A DNA stretch of 64,000 nt. It comes from Isoetes taiwanensis. Lineage: Eukaryota; Streptophyta; Lycopodiopsida; Isoetales; Isoetaceae. Below the pieces are notes generated by a model. That model was given only the letters and a program-made list of their open reading frames with translations. It had not been told where the DNA came from and ran no database searches. Below, piece by piece: positions 34,486-45,829 of this stretch. The position numbers and the translations under genes are program-made. Position 1 is the first letter of the stretch. Every line of letters begins with the position of its first letter. The stretch is taken from NCBI GenBank assembly GCA_021234155.1, contig JAJEKV010000001.1, forward strand, positions 30,332,177 to 30,396,176, given 5' to 3'.

Positions 34486-36290
34486 GCATGTGCATTGGAC
34501 ATTTTGAGCATGTGCAGTCGTCTGCAAAATTATCTTGCTGCAAAATTATCTTGTTGGACTGATTCCCTACGATGTGGAGCTCTGCTTTTGTTTCGGGTAT
34601 GACGATGCTCTACTATTTAGGATGCTCAACATTTTAATAGGACAACATGCAGGGGCCGATAATGAGGTTTCTGCGGCCTTGTCCATTTATGTAGCGATCA
34701 CATGGTGCTGGATTTCTGCGGGGGCTGAACCCCTGCTGTCACACGCTGAATGCCTGAATCCCACAGCCATTCACATGCTGCTGACCACAGTGTGTAGAAA
34801 ATTTCCCTGCAGCTGCTTGGACTGATAACATGGCATCGCCTCAAAGCCACGAACCATCCGAAATCAGCTAAGTATCTCTCAGCCGGGCACAAATTTTTGG
34901 CTTAGCTCGCGCGCCACTTACGACAAGATGCTGAACCGAATTACTTCAGCAGCTGACGAACGTGCTAGCGCTGTTTCCCCGCTGGGAAAAAAAATTTGTC
35001 ATGTGAATGGCCCATTATTCCGTCGCCTCTGTTTCCCATCTAGTCCTGTTCTTCAATCGGCCTGAATCCTTCTTCTGTTCTTCTGTCATGGGCAAGAAGG
35101 CTAGGAACGATGCTTCAATTTTGTCCGACGAGATTCATTCTCATACCCTGTTTCTTGTGCCCAAAATTGATTTTCTATGCTATCAATGCTTCCTGCATCC
35201 CATGTTCCTTTCATTACCCTAACATTTGTTTTGCTTCCTAGTTCCCTGTTTCTTCCATACAATCTCTGGATGAAACTTCATTAACATTCTTCCCCTTTCC
35301 AGATTTAAATTCTTCAACTTTTTTTCAACATCTGGCACAAAAGATTTCAAAGCCGCCTTTGGATCTATGCCTTCAAGAGAATCCCAAGAACCTGTCTCTA
35401 ATTCGTTTACCGTCTCTTCTTGTCTCTTCTTTTCTCAAATGACATAGAAGCAATATAGCTAAGTAATAGATAGCTCTGACTGTTTGGACTATTCTGCATA
35501 CAAAACGCAAGTTTTAGAACAGAAGTAAACCCTAAAAATCTGGGGATTAATCTCACCTTGGTTGGCCGTATGGAACAGGGGATGCCTTGGACATGAAGAA
35601 CAGGGTAGCATTCACATGATCGAAAGAACAGAAATATCCTGAAATGATAAGGTTGCATTCATATGATTGGAAGAATGGAAATATCCAAAGCCAGCAGCTG
35701 CAGTGGAAGTACCGATTTGCTTCCACCTGCGCTCATGTTATCTCTGCTTTTTCATGGGCGAGGCTAGGAACGATGCTCCTAAACCCATGAGAAGAAGCCT
35801 GAGAAGCAGGAAGAAGGATTCTTCTGCCTCCGCCGGCAAATAACTGATAACCTGCAATAGCAGTTATAGGCAGGTTACAGAGAATATTCAGGTATGTACT
35901 GGCATATCCCAGGAATGTGCCGCCAAACGGAGTGAGGGGTTGCCTTTTATGAAGAGGGGATGTCCTGAAAAAAACTAAAAGTATAAAAAACCGATAAAAT
36001 GTTTTATATTTGTCGACTGTTAGTAAACAGACTATTTTTGCAATGCACAATAATTGCCACAAATATAAAAACTTACCAATAAGCCTGAGATAAAAAACCA
36101 ACCTGGAAATTACGAGCCTGATTTAATCGTTCAGGATGCCTGGTACTTCCACAGCCCAAAACAGAGGTGTAGGGTGCTTCCATTTAAGGACTTCGTCTTA
36201 TGTTTGTTAACAGAGTAATACAAGAATCAACCCGAAACAAAGCATTGCGTCATAAAAGGAGGCCAATTGCATCATACAAGCCAGGTTGGG
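34486..36290. other. Intergenic DNA downstream of the host gene
   Basis: No gene recognised. Short duplications at 34478-34560 mark a breakpoint. A segment around 35088-35115 (ATGGGCAAGAAGGCTAGGAACGATGCT) recurs imperfectly near 35752-35775. Around 35800-36100 a minus-strand open frame of 122 codons shows no family. A 3' UTR of the host gene probably covers the last hundred or so bases before 36400. Confidence 0.4.
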
Positions 36291-36400
36291 ATTTAACCCA
36301 GTATTAAGAAGTTATAATGCATATGTGCAGAGCTATAACAATTACATTTAAATGATTTGACAAGGACGAACAATCATGCTTCTCTTTTATTATTTGATAC

Positions 36401-39400
36401 TTAATTTTTAAATATCTGGGTAAGCTTATCTGCGCTCTCCCGCCAACCATCAGCAAGTTTATTTGAAGCGTGGGAAACATTTGAAAAAATTGAAGAGGCC
36501 ACTGATACAGAATGACTTTGAATGTTACCAACACTCTCAACTGTATATGAAACAGGAACAAGGCACAGTTCCTCAGCAGTTCTCTTGAATTTCAGGAGTG
36601 ACTCCCAAGTTTGTTGTTGAATATGACTAAATTTACTGGCAGAAAAGCGGAAAATCTCTTTTATGGCATCCATGCACTGTAGTTTAAAGATATCCATTTT
36701 TTTGGGCCAGAAATCCTGTTCCAGCTTATTGTAAATGCCTTTGTCATCGTACTGCCAGCTTAGTTCTGGTATGCTGCTGCCATCTAGCTCTTTGTCAACG
36801 TGCACCTCAATCCCTTGACTCTCCCAACGTTTTCTGGCATCTTCCAGGACTTTTGCATGTGCTCGTGCCTTTTTCGCCTCCTCCTCTGCCCATGTCCTAG
36901 CCAGAATAAGTGCACTTTTCTCAATCTCTGTTTCAGTTCTGAGCCTAGAGAAAGATGCATTTTGTTCTTCTGCCTCAAGACGAAGTTCCTCAAGCCTCTC
37001 CCTCTCAAACGCCAATTTTACCTTTTCTGATGAAGTTGCTTGGAATAAGCTTTCTAGATCAGCCCGCAAAATAGACAAGGATTCTTTTTCCAAATTTATG
37101 GCAATCCTGTCTTTAAAGAGCACAATTTTCTCTTGCTCAATCTCCGATTGAATTGTTTCTACTTTTGTCTTAAGTTCTGCAATATAACTTTCAGCTGAGA
37201 GTAATCTCTGCTTTGTATCTTCTAACTCATCCTTCATGAGGGAATTTACCTCCACCTGTGCACGAGCTTCTAGAGCAATCTCCGCAGCAACTGCATCCTC
37301 TGCCAACTTCTCAGCTTCAAACCTAGCAAGCTCTTCAGATACATGCTCTGCTGTCTCGCCACTTACAATAGCAACTGCTGCCTGTGCATTCGTCACAGGT
37401 TTATTTGCCTGAAACCTTCTAGTATAACCTAATCGATGTATGTACCACAAACTCGTTAGCTTTCAGTCAATGACAAACACTTTCAGTTTCTTAAACTGCA
37501 TTACCAAATGCCGTTGCAATAATGCTATGCTCCCCAGAAGAAAGATCAGCAGCAATTGCGGGCCATGCATCACCGTGGATTTGTTCAATGTCAATGAATC
37601 CAGATAGCGATTGAAGGGTCTATAAAATGCACTAATTAGTTAGTATCAATTCCTGGGAATAAATAATCTCAGAAACGTAAACTCAATTACCTTCGAATCA
37701 ATTGAAGTTAGACTGCGGTGTTCAAGTGCTAATTTCCAACTGATAAGGTCTTGTCTAGATAACGGGCTAGAATAAAACATAAGGTTAGGTTTCCAATTTC
37801 CTAATTTCCAAGTCAAAACGGACCAAATCTCACCCATCAGGAGAGAAAAAAACTGTATCTATGCCGATGTCTGAAGTGCGCGAAAGTTTACTTGATATGA
37901 GCCCTGCCTCAGCGAGGCCTGCATTCAATATGACAGTACACAGATTAGCCATCTCACAAAATCAATTCTTGCTTGTGATGGAGACTCAAAACTGCAAAGG
38001 TCAATTTCATGAAAAAAAAAATTGAACTACCATAGTGTAATACCTATAGAACAAATATTGGAGGGGCAATATGTTGCAGATCGCAGATCTAAATAAGTGC
38101 AGGAATGCAAAGTTGCTGCTCTGTTGTTTATGCTCTTGACAAAGTCTCTCGGGATTTCATTTACAAATATCTAATTTGAACAGTTCTGCATGAGAACCTG
38201 TTCTGAATCTATTTTCCACGTCACAAACAGAGCTTTACAAATACCAGAAACTGACCTTGTATGTAAGGGAAATCAGGATCATCTGGTAGCACATCATCAA
38301 ACGCGAGCTCCGTGACATTGACAATATGCATTGCTGGCAAAACCTTATGACCAGGAGTCCTGTCAGTACAGGGTCATATCAGTTCTCTAAAAGATATCTG
38401 ATAACAGAACAATTCAGCTTTATAATCTAAAGTCCCAAAACTCTTAATAAATGAAAATTTAGCCTTGCAAAATGCCACTGTTAATGGCAGCAACTGAAGT
38501 ACCCTTTCTGGCACTTATTTTGCTGATCCATTATACCTTTGAAAACATCAGCTCAGACGTGGTACAAAACAACAGAAGCAGTCTCTTACGCTGGTGTTCA
38601 CTACCAACCAGCACTATATGACAACCAAGTAAGTTTTGTCTATTTTCTAGATGTAATTTGAAGTACAAATTCCAGAGCACCATATCTAGTCCATTTGAAG
38701 TAGAAGTTCCTTCGTAAATACAAAGGGGAACCACATTCAGTGAATAAGTATTGCACTATATTAACTTTTGAGTGCGTTAGTTTTAAGTTAATTAATAAAT
38801 AATAGGTTTTACCTATTGACTTTATGGAGTTATATAATTCTAATTTTCAAATACAAGCTAACAATTTTTTCTTTATCTTTTACCGAATATCGAATGAAAA
38901 TTAACTAGGATCGATTCACATTAAGCAGATACAGCATCAACATCAAGACAACTGTGCAATAGACTAAAATGCAAAATCAACTGCAAAGCTCAAATTTGAA
39001 GCAAATGCACCCATGCAGTTGTTCTCCATCATTACTGCTCAATTATTAGAACACCAATGCAGCTATATAAAATCAACTTCATGCCAGCTATTCCACTGGA
39101 AGAACAGAAAATGCCCCCAACCCAAAAACAGCCAACACCCTGGCCTAAACACATCACAGCATACTCATCTGGCCAACTCCTTGAATCAAATAGTCACTTT
39201 GAAACTCTGCACCTAACCAGCAGCAAGAATACTCTTATCTGGCTGGAGCAATCCTCTAGATTGTTGTCCTCTTATATTTGCACTTCATATTGTTTCTTGG
39301 AATCATAGCCACTAACAGACATTATTTTCAATTAACATCACCTCAATATTAGGATATTTAGAATTACAGTTTGTTTTAAAATCCTAAGCGGTATTCTTAT

Positions 39401-41466
39401 TCGCCACTAACTGTATCAATGACATCTCTATTCATTCATCTCATGGACTTATTAAGCAGACCTCTTTCTTTCTTCCCTTCTTTGTTCAGTGAAGCAGCCA
39501 TGGAATGGAAAGAATGAAGTGCATGTTTTAGGACAGGCTTAGGAACGACAATATATCAACAGAACAGGGTCTATAAAAAACTCGGATGTTATGACCTCGC
39601 AAGTGATCGGTTGGCGAGCATCAACCAACGTGCATATTCTCTCCGACTACAAATGTCGCTTGCTTTTACTCCTGGCTCCATGACCTAATAAGTAAATGAA
39701 CATCAGATTTGTGCTTTTTGGGATATACATTTACAATCTAATCAAATCGACCATAGCAGACATTTACTTAACAATAATATGATATGACAGCATGCTGTCA
39801 CATCATTTTTGTGTACACAACATTAATCAAGTCAAAGTCCATAGTTTTAAGAAGAATTGAACTTAATGATCTAGTCAGTTATCAAGTAAGAACTACTGTA
39901 GCATTTGCCAATCCAGCATATTAGATAATTAAGCTTTATTAACTGGTGCAGACGTCAAAAACTGGGATAGTTGATTCAAGTTGGCTTTTAAATTAACAAA
40001 ATAGATGCCTCAATTAGAACTATTTGTGACCACAACAAAGCTGTTTGTTTGAGGAACAAAGACGTCATATCGCATTCATATAGCTATAAAATTTTATACT
40101 AAATAGATTCTGACATGTAGACTATTTACCTTAAGGGATTGCAATGCAGCCATTGCATGCTCTTGTGCATGATCAATCACAGCTGGAACCATCACTCTTC
40201 CAATCCCGGCAACTGCAGAAGGCATAGTTGGAGAAGATACACCAAGAGATGTGAAGTGCGAAAATTCAGATCCGGGAAACAATTTCTCAATGCATGGTGA
40301 TGGCGTTACACTACCATAACTGGGGCTATGGTCCGATTTCCCATTCTGAAATGAGTTGAAGTCTTCGCATTGGATAGTGCTATCAGTTCTAGAGGTTAAT
40401 GGAAAATCTAAAAGCTCCACAGACATGGATTTATTGACCAGAGACTTGACTGATGAGATGGAGCTCTTTGGAACTTCATCAATTGTTGGGATTTTAGCCA
40501 CATATAGGTCATTTACAAGGTGATTGTAATCAGGAAAATATTTATCAGAGAGCGGGTCATTTGTGTTGTCTTCTGGCTGTTCGGCCGCCAACTGACATTC
40601 TGGATAGGCAAAAGATTCCTCATTTATATCAGTTGAGAGAACCACTGAGGTAGCCAATTCCGTTCCCACTACCGAGCTGTCTTTAACAAGTTCTAAGTCT
40701 TTGTCAGATGTTCCAACATCATCAGGGTGTGTAGCACAGACGACATCACCATTCACCTCCCCAATTGGAAAAGAAACCTGACCTGCATGTACTTGGTGTT
40801 GAAGCAGACTTTTTGCATTTTCTATCTTTGGTGCATCTAACTCTGTTTGATGACCTGAAGACTCCTCTATATCTAGCTCAGATGGCTCTAATGTGGTGTT
40901 TTCCATCGTTGAAGTATCCGATATATTTGAAGATATTGATGCTTCATATTGCTTCAAAATCACAGTACGCATAGGAGCACCTACAGACACGTAATTGAAA
41001 TGATCTTAAATAAAAGGGGGCAGATAAACAATCAAAACTTCGAAACCTATATCACCTTTCTTCAAATAAACGTGAGATGCAAATGCAAATCCAACAGCCA
41101 TAGTAAACCCCATGCCTATCTGTAACAAACCTGCCACATGCAAGTAACAACCCGTTGCCATTGCCTTCAGCATTATAACCAAGATAAAGCAGAATACTGA
41201 CCTAATTTATAGTCATTGGAAGCAGTGCCAACTGTAGACCATCCTGCATAGGAATCTGCTTTGGCGCCGTTCGGGTCCATCCATGATCTTTGAACACCTC
41301 CGTTTGCATCTTCTCTACTGCAGCGGGTAGGAACCATGGCTCTCCGACCGACATTGTAGAGCTCAAATGTCTCAACAGGAGAATTTTCTCGCACACGATG
41401 GCTACGATCTGCGGAGTGCCAAAATAATGATGGACTTCCGAGTACTGCAAACGCCATGACTCCCAT
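36401..41466 (-). CDS. SLH-domain, coiled-coil plastid protein (homologue of Arabidopsis At5g23890/At5g52410), nine exons
   Basis: Exons (minus strand): 41466-41202, 41115-41056, 40980-40130, 39684-39596, 38359-38256, 37918-37834, 37766-37691, 37619-37505, 37428-36401. All introns are GT-AG and phases match; the sum is 2673 nt, 890 residues plus stop. At intron 1 the second of two nearby AGs is needed to keep the frame. Residues 1-88 look like a plastid transit region. A hydrophobic segment (MGFTMAVGFAFASHVYL) lies at about 89-106, and an acidic low-complexity stretch at 110-360. Next come SRREYARWL and SLH-like repeats at about 400-570 (ELAFDDVLPDDPDFPYIQGL, GFIDIEQIHGDAWPAI, NKPVTNAQAAVAI). 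A long coiled coil spans 575-770, with a C-terminal KLTQIFKN tail. Family members are annotated as chloroplast/thylakoid-associated; the molecular role is unknown. No break seen. Confidence 0.88.
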
Positions 41467-41630
41467 CTAGCACAAACAACTGCGGCATTCAGTCCTCTAA
41501 ACGCAGATGCATCATGCATGAATCAACCTACCTCATTGGCACCTCTCTTCAGGCAATCTTCGACTGGCGATTTAGCTTAAAGTTTCGAACCCAAACATAA
41601 ACCCAATTTGATCCCTTATAAATTGTATCG
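41467..41630 (-). promoter_or_regulatory. 5' leader and core promoter of the SLH gene
   Basis: A TATA-like TTTATAAGG lies at 41614-41622 (minus strand), about 150 bp before the ATG. Three out-of-frame ATGs occur at 41519, 41515 and 41512. A possible 64-nt leader intron with donor GAG|GTAGGTTG near 41531 and acceptor GTGCTAG directly before the start ATG would remove all three. Other introns of this gene are as short as 67 nt, so this is plausible but inferred. Confidence 0.4.
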
Positions 41631-41847
41631 TATCCACCCGAAAATTGTATTTGAGGCCTACGAGTGCAAAATAATAAAAGTTGATAAAATTAGGCTGCAA
41701 TCACACGACGGGCAACCCAATTAAATACGTGGCAAGATTTAGTCAGCCCTTGAGAGCAACGAACGACGCCTTGTTGCATTTGCTTGCTTCGTGGCAAGTA
41801 GAGACATAAAGTTCAGTTAGAAGCAATTGCAATAACTTCGTTTGTGA

Positions 41848-42088
41848 TGTCCTTCCCCTCCCATATTCAAGATCTTGCCAAGTGGCCATCGTCCCCCAAT
41901 CTGATGGCTCTAATTGCTTCTAACTTTTTTTTTCTTATCTCTTAGATCTTGACATGTGACCACCTTCTCCTAATCTAACGGTTCTAATTACTTTTAACTT
42001 CTCTCTCTAATGTCTTCTCTTCCTATTTCTAAGATCTTGCCACGTGGCCATTTTCCCTAAACCTAATGGCTCTAATTGCTTCTAACCT
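41848..42088. repeat. Three imperfect tandem repeats upstream of the SLH gene, with a G-box
   Basis: Units of about 73-87 bp, each with AAGATCTTGCCACGTGGCCA-like sequence followed by CTAATGGCTCTAATTGCTTCTAAC. Units begin near 41848, 41930 and 42001. The third has a perfect CACGTG (42041-42046); the first has CAAGTG and the second CATGTG. They lie about 400-600 bp upstream of the start codon. Confidence 0.75.
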
Positions 42089-43181
42089 AACTTCATGTAG
42101 GAAAAGGTGCCCTGCAGGCCCTTACGTGGGGCTCGAGCACTGACTCGCCCTAACGGGCTCACCAAGACCTTACCCCACATGCAGGTTGGACTAGGTAAGA
42201 ATGGGTCCTTTTGTTTCTGCCATTTTGGTTTGAGCCAGTTCAGATTAACTTAGCATGAGACAAGCATTTGAAGGATTGTCTGTGCCTCAGAGCTTCAGCA
42301 ACAACAGTTGTATGCTTAAGGCAGCATGTATTTCTTATGTTTGATTAATGACTATGAGCTTTTGAACAGTTTTATAGCTCGATTTTTCAGTTCTAGCTTT
42401 GCATATTATCCTAGCCATAGATATTTCTTGTTGCACTCATTGCAAAGGAAAGCCGCACTCCTTGCGGTCTGGAACTGCACTCATTGCAGTTATAGAAGCA
42501 CCTGCAAAAGTATGCTGGTGGGGTACAAAAGCAGGCGTCCGGACACATGCTGACAGCACTCATATAGCACCTCATATAGCAGCTTGTTTAGGGTGTTACT
42601 GGTACTAGCACATGGTAATTAGGTAATCAATAGAAATATGTAACAGCTCCAATGAATGACAAGTGGAATACTATGATAGAATAGTAGGTGCAGGGTGCTG
42701 ATCTAAGTGCTGGTGTCGCATTTTTTTGTACCCCACCAGCATACTTTTGCCCCAGGGCATGATAATATGTCATGGAATGCCGGAGCTTTCGGGTTGCTTG
42801 CTTTAACACTGTTTGAAGCATTAAGAACTGTGGATTAATTTGGTCTTGTGCAGCCAGATGTATGGAAAATAGTGATATAGCTAGTAATGGATGGACTTTG
42901 CTGCCAGACATATGAAGCTGCCTGCTCTTGGATTCTTCAGGGTTTCTGGCTGCTTGAGCTGCAGATCTTGTTGGCTGCACTTTGGACAGATCTAGGAGGG
43001 CGAATTCTTTATGGAAGCAGTTTGGTTGGTTTAACTCTGGCTGTGTTACTGTTATAGTATTATGGATTGTTCTTGTATTAAGTTATTCTAGAGTTCGTCC
43101 ATCCCTATCCCAGCTAGGGGGAGATCAGAATTGGGATTTATTGGCAGGTTCAGGAACGGATGCTTTGGGCAAGGATTCAGG
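42089..43181 (+). other. Left part of a transcript-like sequence split by G5
   Basis: Continuous with 52954 onward once G5 and one TCAGG copy are removed. I see no recognised coding domain; a short open frame at 42982-43200 has a hydrophobic stretch but no family. It contains a 27-bp inverted repeat pair and three GCACTCMTTGC motifs (42434-42487). The left boundary is not defined. Confidence 0.4.
42504..42750. repeat. Inverted repeat with 27-bp perfect arms
   Basis: The arm at 42504-42530 begins GCAAAAGTATGCTGG. The arm at 42724-42750 is its exact reverse complement, separated by 193 bp. It could be a small foldback or MITE-like element, or a hairpin RNA locus. No matching target duplication is seen outside the arms (CCT versus CCC). 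Confidence 0.75.
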
Positions 43182-44953
43182 TGTTGACCCTCAACCTGGC
43201 TAGAGAGTCAAACACAAGAAGCCAACTTGAGTTTATGCTCAAGTTGGGGTTACCACCTCCAGATCACTTAAGGTGATCAGTCTACACAAGAATTTCTCAA
43301 AGAAATAGCTCAAATGTCAAGCATTCATACCTTTCCCAATTCAAGAATATGGAACCCTCACTCAAATTGATGTAGCACTCATAGGTGGATTGATTTCCAA
43401 GGTCAAATGATTATGACTTGTACAGAAGAGTTATAGGCAAGCAAGGGAGAAGATCTTGACCAAGTCTGGGTTCTAATCTGCAAGATCTTCGATCTCAAAG
43501 TTGGGTCAATTTTTGGTCAATACCAGTCAAAACTACAGGCAGATCTCAGAATTTTGTAACTTGAGTTGCAAAGGGAATTTTTGAGAGATTCCAAAACTGA
43601 GGTGAAGTATAGGTCCCAAAGGTGAGGGGCATGCAATCAAATCATATTTTGGATCATTAAAACTATTTTTTTGGCACTCTTTTGTGAATAACAGTCTAAA
43701 ATTGTATCAGACAGAATGCAAAAAATGATATCTTGAGTTTGGAATGGTTTTTTTTTTTCGAACTTTTTGTGCATACAGGTGCAAATATGAGGGGAAAAGA
43801 AGGGCAAGTGGTCATATGCAAGAAAAAATGGTGGAATATCTTACTGTAAAAATGTTTGTGTGACAAAAATACTAAAAGATCATGACAGTCAACTTTTTAA
43901 GCAGTTGGCAGGCAATTTTCATTGATATGAAGGTAATACAAGATGAATAGAGGTCTCAGGATCATAAATCAATCAACAAAATATCTCAGGAGGTCATAAC
44001 ATAATATCATAACAAGAATATCAGTCCAATTTTCTCAAATCGAATTGTGGAACACTCAGATACTTCATAAACGTCTTCAGATCACTGCTCAGCATGTATC
44101 AATGTTGAGGTTTGATGCGTCTGGGCCTTCAGAAAGTTGTGTGTCGATCACCCCAATTATATTTTCAATTTTTTATGAATCCAGAATTTTAGGCTTCGAT
44201 TATGGGTTTGTTGGGTAGCTAAGAGGCGGGAAGAGAAGATTCGGGAGGAATTTAAGGCAGAAACTGAGGCCTCTGGCCGATTCGAAGGTTTTTTCTAAGT
44301 TTAGGGTTCATGGAGGGAATCTCGCGAGCATCTTTCGAGTATATTTCGAGATTCTGGCCTTTTAAAAAATCAATTTTCAATGGTTTAAATGGAAAAATCA
44401 ACCTTTGGGTTTTGGGAATCTTCTAGGGATCTTTAAGGATGTCTTCCAAAAAGTTGGGAGCATATCTGGCCTTGCCACGTGGCATAGGGCATCCTTATGG
44501 TATCTAGAACGATACCTAAGTTATTCACCTAGGGTTTTGATATTCCATAATAGAATTTATTTTTCAAAGGCAAAGGCCAAAAAATGGGATGGGAATATGA
44601 AATAGAAATGAGTTTATGATAAGATGAGGGAAGAGTTGAGGAATCAAGGCAAAAAATGAGAGAAGGCATAGGGGAATGGAGATGGGAATAGTTTGGGGGC
44701 AAAACATTCTAGATTACCATGGGGTCTTCCAAACTCTAACTTCCAATCTTCAAAAAGTATCTTCCAATCTTTTTACCCAAAATCTTATAAGCATCCTTTG
44801 ACCTCAATGAAGTATTCCTTATGGGAGTTGACCTTGAAGATAAATATCCTTTGACCTTCACACCAATGTTGACTACCAAGTTCTTCTTTGACTTAGCCTT
44901 CCTAACTTCAACATATGAACCAACAATTAGTATGTTGCCCTTTGGGGGCAACA
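43182..44953 (-). repeat. 3' LTR of G5 (1772 bp)
   Basis: Starts (minus strand) with the TGTTGCCC hairpin at 44953 and ends GAGGGTCAACA at 43182. It carries the GATCACCTTAAGTGATC hairpin near 43263-43279. It is a subtype distinct from the G1/G2 LTRs in its middle part. Confidence 0.92.
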
Positions 44954-45829
44954 TCTCGCCAAAACAAGAAAATGGCTGGTCCCCTCAGCCATAAGGGGTC
45001 TTCAATTTTGTACCAAAGTGTCTAAGTGAGAATTATGGAAGAAAGAGGGTGTAAAGTGCAAGTGTTGATGGAATAGAGGTGAATATGGTGGTGAGAGGAT
45101 GTGAGTGAGTGAAAAAAGGTGAGAATGAGTATGAATATAATAAGGTGGTGATGGAAATGGAGTGTATGAGATGAGGTGAGTGTGTAAATGTTGGAATCTT
45201 GCCAAAACAAGAAAATGTGTGAAAAAAAGGTAAGAATGAGTGTGAATATGGTAAGGTGGTGATGGAAATGGAGTGTAAGGGGGTGAAGTGAATGTGCAAA
45301 AGTTGAGATCTCGCCAAAACAAGAAAATGTATGCCTCCCTGATCCTTGAGAATGCAACTCTGCTATGATGGTGAAGCTGAATTGCAGAGTGCTTTCTTTT
45401 GGGAATGAAAACAATAATAAAGAGTTTAAATGGATGGCAGGACCACTTATGACAGATGAATAAAGATGGAGAAAGGATGCACCTGTCATGGAAACACACA
45501 AACTAGTTAATCTTGACCTTTGCAACTCTGCCATGATGGTGAAGCTGAATTTGCAGAGTGCACATGTAGGGAAATAAAATGGAGAATACATGGCTAAATG
45601 GAGGGTAGGACCACAATGAGACAGATGAATGAGGATGGAAAAAGGATGATCCTGCAAATGACACTTGGCAATTCATTAGTGGAAATCCTTGTCTTGGAGT
45701 AGTTTGATAGTTCATTCTTCATCCTGCCTAACTGCAAACATGAACTCAATGAAAATATTAATTCTAAAATCAAGACAAAGTGAAATCTAACCTATCTAGT
45801 CTTAACTTCAACTCTAACTTATCTAAGTT
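44954..45829 (-). repeat. G5 3' internal region with repeated GGCGAGA and GCAGAG blocks
   Basis: CTCGCCAAAACAAGAAAATG-type blocks occur at about 44956, 45197 and 45311 (on + strand reading), the first directly against the LTR. Two GCAACTCTGC ... GCAGAGTGC units lie at 45354-45392 and 45522-45561. Overlapping open frames here are low-complexity and in several frames at once, so not genes. Confidence 0.75.

Noticed and set aside
36784-37030. Open frames on both strands within the last SLH exon
   Set aside because: Shadows of the coiled-coil coding frame; no independent signals.
41116-41119. First AG (ACAG|ATAGGC) as acceptor of intron 1
   Set aside because: It would put exon 2 out of frame and destroy the hydrophobic segment. 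The next AG four bases on keeps the frame.
41202-41519. Alternative first coding exon of the SLH gene in another frame (105 codons)
   Set aside because: It ends with a stop at the exon 1 donor and lacks the DSYAGWS-type segment expected before the membrane segment. The 41466 frame splices in phase through all nine exons.
45002-45657. Overlapping minus-strand open frames (up to 211 codons) rich in His, Phe, Ser, Pro
   Set aside because: They occupy several frames of the tandem-repeat region of G5, and the same happens at 59581-60321 (G6) and 3779-4218 (G1). They reflect C/A/T-rich low complexity with few stops.
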